Shown: positions 10,718 through 21,080, counted from the stretch's first letter. The stretch: 64,000 nt of DNA from Bacteroidota bacterium (GCA_013285945.1 JABDGP010000007.1:1-64000); one strand, 5' to 3'. Notes: generated by a model not told the origin, from the letters alone. Translations and numbers: made by a program.

Positions 10718-11592
10718 GCAAGAAATTTTTCGTTAGCAATCTTCACCAGGTATTGTCCATATTGATTCTTGCTCAACGGTTTGGCTAATTCCAATAACTG
10801 CTCTTTGGAAATGTATTTTTTATGAAAAGCGATTTCTTCCAGGCAGGCAATTTTTAGTCCCTGGCGTTCTTCGATAGATTCAACAAAAGTAGAGGCTCGC
10901 AATAGTGATTCATGAGTTCCTGTATCGAGCCAAGCCATACCTCTACCTAATAATTTAACCTGAAGTTCGCCATCGTTCAGGTAGCTTTTATTTAAGTCTG
11001 TAATTTCAAGTTCGCCACGCAAAGATGGCTTAATGGTCTTCGCCCTGGCGATTACACTGTTGTCGTAAAAATATAAGCCGGTAACTGCATAGTTCGATTT
11101 GGGGGTTTGGGGTTTTTCTTCAATGGAAATAACTTTGCCGGCCGCATCAAATTCTACTACACCATAGCGCTCGGGGTCATTCACATAATAACCAAACACG
11201 GCAGCGCCACTTTTCAATTGACCTACATCTTCCAGCATTGATGAAAAATTGTAGCCATAAAAAATGTTATCGCCCAATACAAGGCACGCTGTATCATTAC
11301 CTACAAAAGTTTCTCCTATAATAAATGCCTGGGCTAATCCATCAGGTGATGGCTGCTCCCGATACTCAAGTTTCAATCCAAATTGACTTCCGTCTCCTAA
11401 TAAATCCTGAAACAATCTTTTTTCGTGAGGAGTGGTGATAATTAAAATGTCACGAATGTTGGCGAGCATCAGCACCGACAATGGGTAATAAATCATTGGT
11501 TTGTCATACACTGGCAACAATTGTTTGGATACCGACTTGGTGAGAGGGTAAAGTCGTGTGCCTGATCCTCCAGCTAAAACTATTCCTTTCAT
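10714..11592 (-). CDS. rfbA: Glucose-1-phosphate thymidylyltransferase
   Basis: [64 protein letters not shown]. Confidence 0.98.
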   Translation of the reverse strand: MKGIVLAGGSGTRLYPLTKSVSKQLLPVYDKPMIYYPLSVLMLANIRDILIITTPHEKRLFQDLLGDGSQFGLKLEYREQPSPDGLAQAFIIGETFVGNDTACLVLGDNIFYGYNFSSMLEDVGQLKSGAAVFGYYVNDPERYGVVEFDAAGKVISIEEKPQTPKSNYAVTGLYFYDNSVIARAKTIKPSLRGELEITDLNKSYLNDGELQVKLLGRGMAWLDTGTHESLLRASTFVESIEERQGLKIACLEEIAFHKKYISKEQLLELAKPLSKNQYGQYLVKIANEKFLA

Positions 11593-11631
11593 TATTTAAT
11601 AATACGAGGTGAGCAATCAAATTTTACAATC

Positions 11632-12531
11632 TCAATTTCTTTTAGGTCTGATTTCATGCGCCAGTTCAATCGAAGGCTTTGCATCTATTAACCCAAATCC
11701 ACGGCCAGCCAAAATCTCATTATAACTTTTGGTGTGCAGGTCGGTGAAGCCATCACTAAACTCTACTTCCTTTCCACTCATTTTCAGGGAACGAAACGTA
11801 CGCTTGCCTTTCGCCCTTACATCCGCTGGCAGGTCGTTCTCATTAATGCTCAACATCCATTTAACCCGGGCTTGCTTCAGTTGAAGATATCCTGAGGCTT
11901 TGTCAGGGTCTGTATTATCAATTTTTAAACTCTTTACATCACCAAAAACCCAAAGCAACATATCAAAAAAATGAATTCCGATGTTGGTAGCTATCCCGCC
12001 TGATTTAGCCTCATCCCCTTTCCAGCTATGATGATACCATTTGCCGCGAGAAGTGATGTAGGTAAGTTCCACATCAAAAACCTGATCTGCCGGCGAAGAT
12101 TCAATTTCCTTTTTCAATTGAATTATACTCGGATGAAGTCGCAATTGCAAAATTGTAAAAACTTTCTTCCCCGTTTCCTTTTCAATTTCTTCTAGTGCTT
12201 CTACATTCCACGGGTTGAGGACAAGAGGTTTCTCACAAATAGCATCGGCATGATGACGCAATGCAAAACGTATGTGTGAATCGTGAAGATAGTTTGGTGA
12301 ACAGATGCTCACATAATCGATTTTTTGACCAAGACGCTTTAACTTATCAATGTGTCTGTCAAAGCGTTCAAATTCAGTAAAAAAATCGGCCGCCGGAAAA
12401 TAGGAATCCATGATACCCACGCTATCAAATTTATCAAGAGCAGCAACTAGGTTATTACCTGTTTCCTTGATCGCTTGTAGGTGACGCGGGGCTATGTAGC
12501 CTGCAGCGCCTATGAGGGCAAAATTTTTCAC
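11632..12531 (-). CDS. wlbA: Gfo/Idh/MocA oxidoreductase, WlbA/WbpB-like (UDP-GlcNAcA 3-dehydrogenase)
   Basis: KNFALIGAAGYIAPRHLQAIKETGN, YVSICSPNYLHDSHIRFALRHHADAICEKPLV, LTYITSRGKWYHHSWKGD; followed by WlbB- and WlbC-like partners; C-terminus may be frameshifted. Confidence 0.88.
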   Translation of the reverse strand: MKNFALIGAAGYIAPRHLQAIKETGNNLVAALDKFDSVGIMDSYFPAADFFTEFERFDRHIDKLKRLGQKIDYVSICSPNYLHDSHIRFALRHHADAICEKPLVLNPWNVEALEEIEKETGKKVFTILQLRLHPSIIQLKKEIESSPADQVFDVELTYITSRGKWYHHSWKGDEAKSGGIATNIGIHFFDMLLWVFGDVKSLKIDNTDPDKASGYLQLKQARVKWMLSINENDLPADVRAKGKRTFRSLKMSGKEVEFSDGFTDLHTKSYNEILAGRGFGLIDAKPSIELAHEIRPKRN

Positions 12532-13112
12532 TGTAGTTTTCTAACTAATCCGTCCTTCAATATATATTTTTCTCCACTTTCGTCACAAAATGCTTCTCCA
12601 GTCTTGTTAAAATTTAATTTGTGTCCATACTCACTCATCCACCCCGACTGTTTTGCCGGATTTCCAATAACTAACGCATAATCAGGAACATCTTTAGTAA
12701 CCACTGCCCCGGCACCAATGAATGCATAGCGCCCAATATCATGGCCACACACTATGGTTGCATTAGCGCCAATAGATGCGCCTTCCTTCACCAATGTTTT
12801 GGCATACTGATTTTTTCGGTTGACTGCACTACGAGGGTTAGTCACATTCGTGAAAACCATTGACGGCCCCAGAAAAACATCATTCTCACAAATCACACCC
12901 GTATATATTGAAACATTGTTTTGCACTTTAACATTCTTGCCGAGAATCACTTCAGATGAAATGACCACGTTCTGCCCAATGTTACATTGTTCGCCGATTT
13001 TGCAGTTGGGCATAATATGAGAAAAGTGCCAAATTTTTGTGCCGACTCCAATTTCGCAGCCTTCATCAATTACAGCCGTTGCGTGCGCAAAATATTTTTT
13101 TTCGTCAGGCAT
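12528..13112 (-). CDS. wlbB: Left-handed beta-helix N-acetyltransferase, WlbB/WbpD-like
   Basis: Hexapeptide repeats, KIWHFSHIMPNCKIGEQCNIGQNV, FTNVTNPRSAVNRK; start moved from 13151 to the ATG at 13112, which overlaps the upstream stop by 8 nt. Confidence 0.88.
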   Translation of the reverse strand: MPDEKKYFAHATAVIDEGCEIGVGTKIWHFSHIMPNCKIGEQCNIGQNVVISSEVILGKNVKVQNNVSIYTGVICENDVFLGPSMVFTNVTNPRSAVNRKNQYAKTLVKEGASIGANATIVCGHDIGRYAFIGAGAVVTKDVPDYALVIGNPAKQSGWMSEYGHKLNFNKTGEAFCDESGEKYILKDGLVRKLQ

Positions 13113-14250
13113 GAAACTCTTTAATAGTCTGACAAATGTAAGACAATTCATCTTCGGTCATCTCCGTGTGGATAGGCAGGGAGAGCACCGTTTTGGAAAG
13201 CCTTTCAGCTACCGGAAATGATCCCTCATTGAAGCCTTCCCGTCGGTAAGCCTTCTGTAAATGCAACGGGATGTGATAATAAATCATTGTAGGAATACCC
13301 TTGTCTTCCAGATATTTTTTAAAATGATTGCGATCGATCGTTCTAATTTTTATAGTGTACTGATGAAACACATGCGTGGAGTTCACGGCACGAAAAGGTG
13401 TTTCTATAAAAGGCACGCCAGATAAATTCTTGTCATAATAATTGGCTGCTTCATTTCTTTTGCGCGTATACTCATCAAGGTATTTCAATTTCACAAGAAG
13501 GATTGCTGCTTGTAATGTATCAAGCCTGCTATTGACGCCAATAATGTCGTGTTGATATTTCACTTTTTGGCCGTGATTGGCGATCATTTTTATTTTTTCT
13601 CCTAAAACCTGATCAATAGTAAAAATGGCACCGCCATCGCCATAGCAACCCAGATTTTTAGAAGGGAAAAATGACGTAGTTCCTATGATACCCATTGTCC
13701 CGGCTCTTTTCACAATTCCGTCAGCATAGGTGTAGTCAGCACCCATAGCCTGCGCCAAGTCTTCAATAACATGAAGTTTATGTTGATAGGCTATTTTCAT
13801 AATTGGTTCCATGTCAGCACACTGACCATACAAATGCACCGGCACGATCGCCTTGGTGCGGGAAGTAATTTTGCTGGTTATTTGAGCTACATCAATATTA
13901 AAAGTACGCTCGTCTACGTCAGCAAAAACAGGAGTCAGTCCAAGAAGGGCAATCACTTCGGCTGTGGCCACATAGGTGTGCACGGGCAAAATGATTTCAT
14001 CTCCAGGCTTCAAGTCAAGCGCCATCATCGCAATCTGGAGCGCATCGGTTCCATTGGCGCAAGGGGTAACATTCACACCACGATTATATTTCGATAATGC
14101 CTCAGCAAAAGATTTTACTTGTGATCCCTGAATAAATTCGGTCGACATCAACACCTCCTGAATAGCTTCATCCACCTCACGCTTGATGTGCAGGTATTGT
14201 CCTTGCAAGTCAACCATTTTTATTTTTCTCATCGAATCGCGATTCGTCAC
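13105..14250 (-). CDS. wlbC: DegT/DnrJ/EryC1 aminotransferase, WlbC/WbpE-like
   Basis: FIQGSQVKSFAEALSKYNRG, CANGTDALQIAM, HLYGQCADMEPI, SFFPSKNLGCYGDGGA. Confidence 0.9.
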   Translation of the reverse strand: MTNRDSMRKIKMVDLQGQYLHIKREVDEAIQEVLMSTEFIQGSQVKSFAEALSKYNRGVNVTPCANGTDALQIAMMALDLKPGDEIILPVHTYVATAEVIALLGLTPVFADVDERTFNIDVAQITSKITSRTKAIVPVHLYGQCADMEPIMKIAYQHKLHVIEDLAQAMGADYTYADGIVKRAGTMGIIGTTSFFPSKNLGCYGDGGAIFTIDQVLGEKIKMIANHGQKVKYQHDIIGVNSRLDTLQAAILLVKLKYLDEYTRKRNEAANYYDKNLSGVPFIETPFRAVNSTHVFHQYTIKIRTIDRNHFKKYLEDKGIPTMIYYHIPLHLQKAYRREGFNEGSFPVAERLSKTVLSLPIHTEMTEDELSYICQTIKEFHA

Positions 14251-15300
14251 CTAAGCTAATTGCTTTTGCCAGCGCCATGCATCAGCCAAGGCAGTTTCGA
14301 GTGTAAGTTTTGTTTGCCAGCCCAAAAGTTTTTTTGCTTTGGCTGGATTGGCGTAGACTTTTTCAATATCACCCGGTCTGCGTGGGCCGACTTCATAATT
14401 GAGTTTCACGCCGGTCACTTCGATAAATTTCCTAGCTAGTCCTAAAACAGAAACGCCCTCTCCAGTACCCAAATTAAAAGCTTCATTTCGACTTGGCATC
14501 GAGTCGATTTTCTCGACGGCACTTACGTGGGCTTGAGCCAGATCCATTACATGAATAAAATCCCGCAGGCAACTGCCATCCGGTGTTGAATAATCGTCTC
14601 CGAAAATCGTAAGTTTTTCGCGTAAACCTGCAGCTGTTTGCGTCACGTAAGGAACGAGGTTATCCGGTACTCCAATCGGGAGCTCGCCAATCAAAGCCGA
14701 CGGGTGCGCACCAATTGGGTTAAAATAACGAAGTGAAATGACCTTCAATTTCTCACCGGCCAAAACAACGTCTTCAAGCAGTCGCTCACACATCTGCTTA
14801 GTAGCACCGTATGGAGATTCAGCTCTTTTGAAAGGTGCTGTTTCGTCTACTGGAATTACATCCGGCTGTCCGTAAACAGTGCATGATGATGAGAAAATCA
14901 ATTCATTTACTGCAAAATTATTCATCGCTCTCAATAGCTCTGTCATCGAGCGCAAATTGTTATCGTAATATAACAACGGCTCTTGCACCGATTCCTTCAC
15001 CGATTTATAAGCAGCAAAATGAATGACCGTATCAAATTTATTTTTACTAAAAATACTCTCCAGGAATTTTGAATCTTTACAGTCTCCTTCCTGAAACGAA
15101 GGGCATTTATTAGTGATCTTTTCTATACCCGTTAAAAGTGCCTTGTTGCTTTTCGAAAAATCATCGATGAGCAGGATATCATAACCCTGAAGAATTAATT
15201 CTACAGCAGTATGCGCACCAATGTACCCAGCACCACCTGTAAGCAATATTCTTTTTTTCATTTGCAAGTTATAAACGCGATGTAACCAATGACTTATCAA
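14251..15300 (-). CDS. galE: UDP-glucose 4-epimerase
   Basis: LLTGGAGYIGAHTAVELI, FSSSCTVYGQPD, SPYGATKQMCE, LRYFNPIGAHPS. Confidence 0.95.
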   Translation of the reverse strand: MISHWLHRVYNLQMKKRILLTGGAGYIGAHTAVELILQGYDILLIDDFSKSNKALLTGIEKITNKCPSFQEGDCKDSKFLESIFSKNKFDTVIHFAAYKSVKESVQEPLLYYDNNLRSMTELLRAMNNFAVNELIFSSSCTVYGQPDVIPVDETAPFKRAESPYGATKQMCERLLEDVVLAGEKLKVISLRYFNPIGAHPSALIGELPIGVPDNLVPYVTQTAAGLREKLTIFGDDYSTPDGSCLRDFIHVMDLAQAHVSAVEKIDSMPSRNEAFNLGTGEGVSVLGLARKFIEVTGVKLNYEVGPRRPGDIEKVYANPAKAKKLLGWQTKLTLETALADAWRWQKQLA

Positions 15301-16519
15301 GAAAACCTTTTACATCGTAAACTACAGTGTTGGGTTCTTTTAATGCCTTCCAATCAATAGAAGAAAACTCCTTGTGACCAACGGCGAGAATGATGGCATG
15401 ATACTTTCTTGAAAGATCTTTAGTCAATTCAAGATGATACTCATGCCTCACCTCATCAGCATCGGCATGCGGATCATAAATATCAATCTGCGTTCCAAAT
15501 CCTGAGAGTTCACGCACTACATCAACAACTTTGCTATTGCGTATGTCAGGGCAATTTTCTTTAAAGGTCAACCCAAGCACCAAAATTTTGCCACCAAATA
15601 TCGGCAACTGATTCCTGGCCATAAGTTTAATTACACTGTTGGCAATGTAAATAGCCATATTGTCATTGATTTTTCGGCCCGATAAAATCACTTCGGGATG
15701 ATAACCCAGACTTTCAGCCTTATATGTGAGGTAGTAAGGATCCACGCCAATGCAATGTCCGCCCACAAGACCTGGCCGAAATGGAAGAAAATTCCATTTT
15801 GTACCCGCTGCCTCCAACACTTCCTGAGTATCAATACCAATACGTTCAAAAATGAGAGCAAGCTCATTTACAAAGGCAATGTTCAGATCGCGTTGAGAGT
15901 TTTCAATTACTTTGGCAGCTTCAGCCACCTTCAGCGAAGAGGCTTTGTGTGTTCCTGCTTTGATAATTTTTTTATAAAGTTGATCTACCTTCTCTGCAAC
16001 TTCTGGAGTGCTGCCACTGGTAACTTTTTTAATGTTCGGCAAGCGATGCTGTTTGTCTCCTGGGTTGATCCGTTCCGGAGAATATCCTACAAAAAAATCC
16101 TTATTGAATTTCAGACCGCTCGTAGACTCCAAAATCGGAACACAAACCTCCTCTGTACATCCAGGATATACCGTTGACTCATAAATAACAATATCATTTT
16201 TTTTCAAAACCGACCCTACGGTCTTACTTGCTGACCGTAACGGGTTCAAATCAGGAACATGGTATTCATCAACCGGAGTAGGTACGGTTATAATGAAATA
16301 ATTGACAGACTTCAAATCACCGACTTGCGACGAAAAAATAAGACGCGTTACACTCTTTAGTTCTTCGCTCTCTACTTCAAGCGTATGATCAATTCCTTTG
16401 TTCAATTCTTCAATACGGGAGCTGTTGATATCAAAACCAATGACATCTGTTATTTTTCCAAACTCAACAGCCAATGGCAACCCGACATAGCCCAATCCGA
16501 TGACCCCGATTTTTTCCAT
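15269..16519 (-). CDS. UDP-N-acetylhexosamine 6-dehydrogenase (WbpA/TviB-like nucleotide-sugar dehydrogenase)
   Basis: GVIGLGYVGLPLAVEF, VPTPVDEYHVPDL, YESTVYPGCTEE, FVGYSPERINPGDK, FRPGLVGGHCIGVDPYYLTYKAE. Confidence 0.93.
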   Translation of the reverse strand: MEKIGVIGLGYVGLPLAVEFGKITDVIGFDINSSRIEELNKGIDHTLEVESEELKSVTRLIFSSQVGDLKSVNYFIITVPTPVDEYHVPDLNPLRSASKTVGSVLKKNDIVIYESTVYPGCTEEVCVPILESTSGLKFNKDFFVGYSPERINPGDKQHRLPNIKKVTSGSTPEVAEKVDQLYKKIIKAGTHKASSLKVAEAAKVIENSQRDLNIAFVNELALIFERIGIDTQEVLEAAGTKWNFLPFRPGLVGGHCIGVDPYYLTYKAESLGYHPEVILSGRKINDNMAIYIANSVIKLMARNQLPIFGGKILVLGLTFKENCPDIRNSKVVDVVRELSGFGTQIDIYDPHADADEVRHEYHLELTKDLSRKYHAIILAVGHKEFSSIDWKALKEPNTVVYDVKGFLDKSLVTSRL

Positions 16520-16520
16520 T

Positions 16521-17543
16521 TTAACTTTTAATGTTATAGTATTCTAAATACCAATCAATAAAATCAGAAACACCTTTTTCAATAGAAGTGTTCGGCATAA
16601 AGTCAACATCCCGCATCAGTTCATCAATATCGGCCAGCGATTCAGGAACATCGCCTTCCTGAATAGGCATGAAATTCTTAATTGCCTTTTTATTTAATTT
16701 CTTTTCAATGGTCTCAATGAAATAGAGTAACTCAACTTGCTGATGGTTACCAATGTTATAAAGTTTGTAGGGAGCAAAACTACTCGCCGGATCAGGTTGA
16801 TAGCCGCTCCAGTCGGGATCTGGCTTTGGGACTTTAGGAAGTAGGCGTGCCACGCCCTCTACAATGTCATCAACATAGGTGAAATCCCGCTTCATTTTAC
16901 CATTATTATAAACATTAATTGGCTTGCCCTCTAAAATAGATTTAGTAAAAATAAACAGAGCCATGTCGGGTCTTCCATACGGACCATAAGCGCTGAAGAA
17001 ACGAAGGCCAGTCGTTGGCAATTTATATAACACAGAGTAGGCATGTGCCATTAGTTCGTTCGACTTTTTGGAAGCAGCATAAAGGGAAAGCGGATGATCT
17101 ACATTATGCATAACCGAAAATGGCATTTGTTTATTTGCACCGTAAACCGAACTGGATGAGGCATAAATCAGGTGCTCAGGTTTGTGGTGTCTGCATGCCT
17201 CGAGCACATTTAAGAATCCCTGAATATTGCTTTCTAAATAAGCCTGTGGATTTTCGATAGAGTAGCGCACTCCCGCTTGTGCAGCAAGGTTGACAACGTA
17301 ATCAAACTTATGAAGTTGAAATGTTTCTTGAAGAAGGGTAAGGTTCTTTAAATCACCTTTAATAAAAGTAAACTCAGGCTTTCTCTCCAACAGAGCAAGC
17401 CGTGAATTTTTTAAAGACACATCATAGTAATCGTTTACATTATCAAAGCCTATCACCCTGTAGCCTTGATCCAATAGTCTTTTGGAAAGGTGAAATCCTA
17501 TGAAGCCAGCTGATCCGGAGACGAAAACTGTTTTGGAGGGCAT
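16521..17543 (-). CDS. NAD-dependent epimerase, UDP-glucuronate 4-epimerase-like (CapI/LpsL type)
   Basis: VSGSAGFIGFHLSKRLL, AAQAGVRYSIENPQAY, YASSSSVYG, RFFSAYGPYGRPDMA. Confidence 0.85.
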   Translation of the reverse strand: MPSKTVFVSGSAGFIGFHLSKRLLDQGYRVIGFDNVNDYYDVSLKNSRLALLERKPEFTFIKGDLKNLTLLQETFQLHKFDYVVNLAAQAGVRYSIENPQAYLESNIQGFLNVLEACRHHKPEHLIYASSSSVYGANKQMPFSVMHNVDHPLSLYAASKKSNELMAHAYSVLYKLPTTGLRFFSAYGPYGRPDMALFIFTKSILEGKPINVYNNGKMKRDFTYVDDIVEGVARLLPKVPKPDPDWSGYQPDPASSFAPYKLYNIGNHQQVELLYFIETIEKKLNKKAIKNFMPIQEGDVPESLADIDELMRDVDFMPNTSIEKGVSDFIDWYLEYYNIKS

Positions 17544-17592
17544 TGGTCTTTATGAGACAGCAAAGTAAGTAAAACAAATTAATGATGGGAAC

Positions 17593-18408
17593 TTACACCA
17601 CATTAACGGCCTCATCTTTAACTGCAATTATCTCATCACTGCGCTTATTATCCCGGGTGATTTTCCTATTGGCTTCATACAATTTGGCGTACTTATAGAA
17701 AGTATGATTAGATTCCGCCATCGCCACCATTAGGCCCTCAAAGCCGTCGAAAATTCCTCTTTTAATAATGTAGCTTTTGAAAAAAGTGAAGCTTGCCCGA
17801 AGGATTATTTTAAGGACAGAACTTGCCTCGCGTCCCCCATTCTGGTTTGCATAAATATCAGAGTACGCTTGTATTTTTTTAAGCGTTTCAGATGAATCTT
17901 CATAAGCTCGATGGAGAATATCGCCTTTCAAATGAAGAAACTCTACTCCCTTTTTTAAAATGACGCGGTCATGCGGGTTCTTTCCCCCCCATTTCCCCAG
18001 GCTCTTATTCCAGAGTCTGACCTTTTTATCAGGATACCAATTACCTCGTCTTATCCATTTATTGCCATAAGTAGAGAGGCGATTCATTCGGTACGCTTCA
18101 TATGGCCAGGATTCTTTTATAATCAGTATTGATTCAATTAACTCATCAGATAAATATTCATCAGCATCCAGTGAGATCACATAATCATGCTTGGTTTGTG
18201 AAAGGGCAAAATTCTTTTGCTCTATATGACCATTGAACGGATGTTCAATAAAACGAGCTCCTTTATTTTCAGAAATAATTCTGGTAAGATCTTTGGAAAA
18301 GGAGTCAATAACCACAATTTCATCCGCAACTTGCGCGAGGGAGTCAATGCATCGCCCTATGCTTTTTTCTTCATTAAAGGTGATTACAATAGCACTGATT
18401 TTTGACAT
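17593..18408 (-). CDS. Family 2 glycosyltransferase (WaaE/KdtX-like)
   Basis: ISAIVITFNEEKSIGRCIDSL, ISLDADEYLSDEL, WIRRGNWYPDKKVRLWNK. Confidence 0.88.
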   Translation of the reverse strand: MSKISAIVITFNEEKSIGRCIDSLAQVADEIVVIDSFSKDLTRIISENKGARFIEHPFNGHIEQKNFALSQTKHDYVISLDADEYLSDELIESILIIKESWPYEAYRMNRLSTYGNKWIRRGNWYPDKKVRLWNKSLGKWGGKNPHDRVILKKGVEFLHLKGDILHRAYEDSSETLKKIQAYSDIYANQNGGREASSVLKIILRASFTFFKSYIIKRGIFDGFEGLMVAMAESNHTFYKYAKLYEANRKITRDNKRSDEIIAVKDEAVNVV

Positions 18409-18466
18409 TATAATAATAGTATGAATTGCTGACTGTCGTTATTCAAATATCTATTTTGATCTTATT

Positions 18467-19849
18467 TTAAAATGCCTTTTCGTTTCCCCTCAACAAACTG
18501 ACTATCGTTTGAACAATAATTTTGATGTCAAAATAGAATGACCAGTTTTGAATGTAAAATCTATCCAATTTAATTCTATTTCTCATATCATGAAGGTTTT
18601 TTGTCTCACCTCGATAGCCCATGCATTGAGCAAGCCCCGTGATACCAGGCTTCACATAATGCCGTGACATTAATCGTTCAATTCTAAGCGAAAATTGTTC
18701 ATTCAGTTTCAATGGATGCGGCCGTGGTCCTATCACAGACATATCCCCTGTTAAGACGTTAAAAAATTGCGGGACTTCGTCAAGGCTGCTTTTGCGAAGG
18801 AACTTTCCGAGTTTAGTAATTCTATTGTCCTCCTTAGTTGCCTGCCTGGTATCAGCTTCGCGATTGACAATCATTGTTCTGAATTTTAAACAAGTAAAGG
18901 GCTTATTATCTCTGCCCGTTCGCTTCTGCCTAAAAAAAATAGGACCGGGAGAATCCGACTTTATTGCCAAGCCAATAATTGGCACTAGCCACGAAAGTAT
19001 GGTTAAAATTACAAAAGACGAAAAGAGAATATCAAAAAGCCTCTTATACAACCTGTTTCTTCTTTCATCTAAATTAATTGTAGTCTTGCCAAGTGTAGGG
19101 ACATAGTCGTTTCTGTCCAGAGCAAGGGGCTTTTGTTGGATAGAGAAAGAATCGGCAATTAATCTAATTTTTATTAATCTATTCAAACCAAGTTCAACGA
19201 TAGCCTTCAACTCTTCTCCGTCCATATCTTGAATGCAACAATAGATTTCATGTACTACCCTGTCTCTGCAAAAAGATCTTATTTGTTCAACCACTGACTT
19301 ATTCGGAGCTCTGTCAATATATCCAAGAAATCTATAATTTAATTTCCAATGCATGAGAAAATATTTCCTGATGTCCCTTGCCTGCTGTCCTGTTCCGAGA
19401 ATTATTATATTTTTCTGCTGCATCGCCTGCTTTACGAAAAGATTGAAGAAATACAGCACAACCATTTTCCACAAGAAGAAGAACGGGGTAAAGAGCAAAT
19501 ACATCAATCCAATCTGAAGAGGGAAATAATTCTTTTTGAAGAAAAAAATAAGAGAGGCTACTACAAGAACGTGCACAAAGATAAAACTAAGTTGACTTTT
19601 AAAGACTCTAATAATACCAACGGTTCGCGAGAAATTGTACGGGCTCGAGACAAGAGCTAAAAAGAGCCATGAAAGATTGCTGAAAATAAAAAGGTAAAGG
19701 CTGTTTGAGAGTTCTGTGCCAAAAACTGAATCGCCAAAAAGAGAATAAGACAGTATGATTGAAACATTCAATACAATCAAATCGCCGATAAAGAAAATTA
19801 GCTGCGAAAAAGGGGGCATGAAACTTGATTTTCCCCTCAAAGATGGCAA
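18467..19849 (-). CDS. WcaJ-type undecaprenyl-phosphate sugar phosphotransferase
   Basis: N-terminal TM bundle; C-terminal sugar transferase KRLFDILFSS...GPIFFRQKRTGRDNKPFTCLKFRTM...KSSLDEVPQFFNVLTGDMSVIGPRPH. Confidence 0.94.
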   Translation of the reverse strand: MPSLRGKSSFMPPFSQLIFFIGDLIVLNVSIILSYSLFGDSVFGTELSNSLYLFIFSNLSWLFLALVSSPYNFSRTVGIIRVFKSQLSFIFVHVLVVASLIFFFKKNYFPLQIGLMYLLFTPFFFLWKMVVLYFFNLFVKQAMQQKNIIILGTGQQARDIRKYFLMHWKLNYRFLGYIDRAPNKSVVEQIRSFCRDRVVHEIYCCIQDMDGEELKAIVELGLNRLIKIRLIADSFSIQQKPLALDRNDYVPTLGKTTINLDERRNRLYKRLFDILFSSFVILTILSWLVPIIGLAIKSDSPGPIFFRQKRTGRDNKPFTCLKFRTMIVNREADTRQATKEDNRITKLGKFLRKSSLDEVPQFFNVLTGDMSVIGPRPHPLKLNEQFSLRIERLMSRHYVKPGITGLAQCMGYRGETKNLHDMRNRIKLDRFYIQNWSFYFDIKIIVQTIVSLLRGNEKAF

Positions 19850-19853
19850 AAAA

Positions 19854-21080
19854 TCAGATTTCTTTTGAATTGTACCGGCTTATAAAGCACTGATGCAATA
19901 GGGAAAAAAAAACAACTCCCTGATATCGTCCTAAAAAGACCTCGGTGACTCCGTAGATTAAAAATGGAAAAAAAACAAGTATACCTAAAACATTTTGATG
20001 CCTGACCGCCAGGTACAGTGGCCGCCCAATAAGGAATATAAGGGAGAGTAATCCTATTAAGCCATTTGAAAAAAGTGATTCTATAAATTGATTATGGGAA
20101 TTGTAACTTGACTTTGCGTACTGTATAAGTCCATGTGATAGAAAGTATTCGTTGAGCACCTTTTTGTAATCTCCTGTCCCGACCCCAAATAAAAAGTCGG
20201 GGTTAGCTTTTAAAGCAGCCTTCCAGAGAATCAATCTTTCCCAGTAGTCATTATTTTCCGAAGGCGCATAGCTTCTAGTATTAAGGTCGAAATGATTCAC
20301 TGCCAACATCCCTATCAAAAGGATAATTGAAATAAAAAAGGTCTTTGTCTTGGCGGCGTTGGCCTTCTCTTCAAAAAAGAATTTCAAAATAAAAAATGAA
20401 AAGGTTAGCAGCATACTAATGTATGATGTTCTGCCTGCGGTCAGCATGAGCACAATAAAGAGAAGAATGATGCTCGACACGAGAATCCACGGTGGAAGTC
20501 GGGTTATTTCATAGTACAAAAAATACAAGCCTAATGTGATGGCAAAACAAAGGTAATATGCTAAATATGTCGGCTGCAAATCGCTTTGCTGTACAAGTTG
20601 ATAAAAAAAGAAGGCTTTGCTGTCTCCGTAATGATAGAATGACAAGGAAGCAGCTGCTAAACACAGGAGACTAATTAATACCAAGCCCAAACAAAAGCTA
20701 AGGAGGATATTATAAAATTGGTCTTTTTCAGATTGAGAAGTTCTACTGAAAATAATAGGAATTGCAAATAAGCTAAAGCTTGTTTCCAAAACTTTTAATC
20801 CCATGCTGATGTCTTCAGAATATAGAAGCCCGATCGTCAACACTATCAGGTACAATCCTATATCCCACGCATTTTTCAATAAACTAAGTGAACTCCGTCC
20901 AAGGTCCTGAAACGAAACAGATAACAGACAAATACAAAACAACAACCTCACGCTAAAAAACTGAGAAATTGGAATTGTGAAAGCAAAAACAAGGATTAGA
21001 AACGCAAGTGTTTTATTCAGCCCTATTCGCGCGATAGCCTTTTGATAATTTTGACCCATCAATTTGTTTATCCTATTCAA
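19854..21080 (-). CDS. O-antigen ligase/polymerase-family membrane protein
   Basis: Multi-TM; 'LFGVGTGDYKKVLNEYF...SSYNSHNQFIESLFSNGLIGLLSLI' (Wzy_C-like). Confidence 0.85.
   Translation of the reverse strand: MNRINKLMGQNYQKAIARIGLNKTLAFLILVFAFTIPISQFFSVRLLFCICLLSVSFQDLGRSSLSLLKNAWDIGLYLIVLTIGLLYSEDISMGLKVLETSFSLFAIPIIFSRTSQSEKDQFYNILLSFCLGLVLISLLCLAAASLSFYHYGDSKAFFFYQLVQQSDLQPTYLAYYLCFAITLGLYFLYYEITRLPPWILVSSIILLFIVLMLTAGRTSYISMLLTFSFFILKFFFEEKANAAKTKTFFISIILLIGMLAVNHFDLNTRSYAPSENNDYWERLILWKAALKANPDFLFGVGTGDYKKVLNEYFLSHGLIQYAKSSYNSHNQFIESLFSNGLIGLLSLIFLIGRPLYLAVRHQNVLGILVFFPFLIYGVTEVFLGRYQGVVFFSLLHQCFISRYNSKEI

Noticed and set aside
15698-16177. 159-aa plus-strand ORF opposite the WbpA-like dehydrogenase
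   Set aside because: Antisense to a convincing CDS; no recognisable motifs
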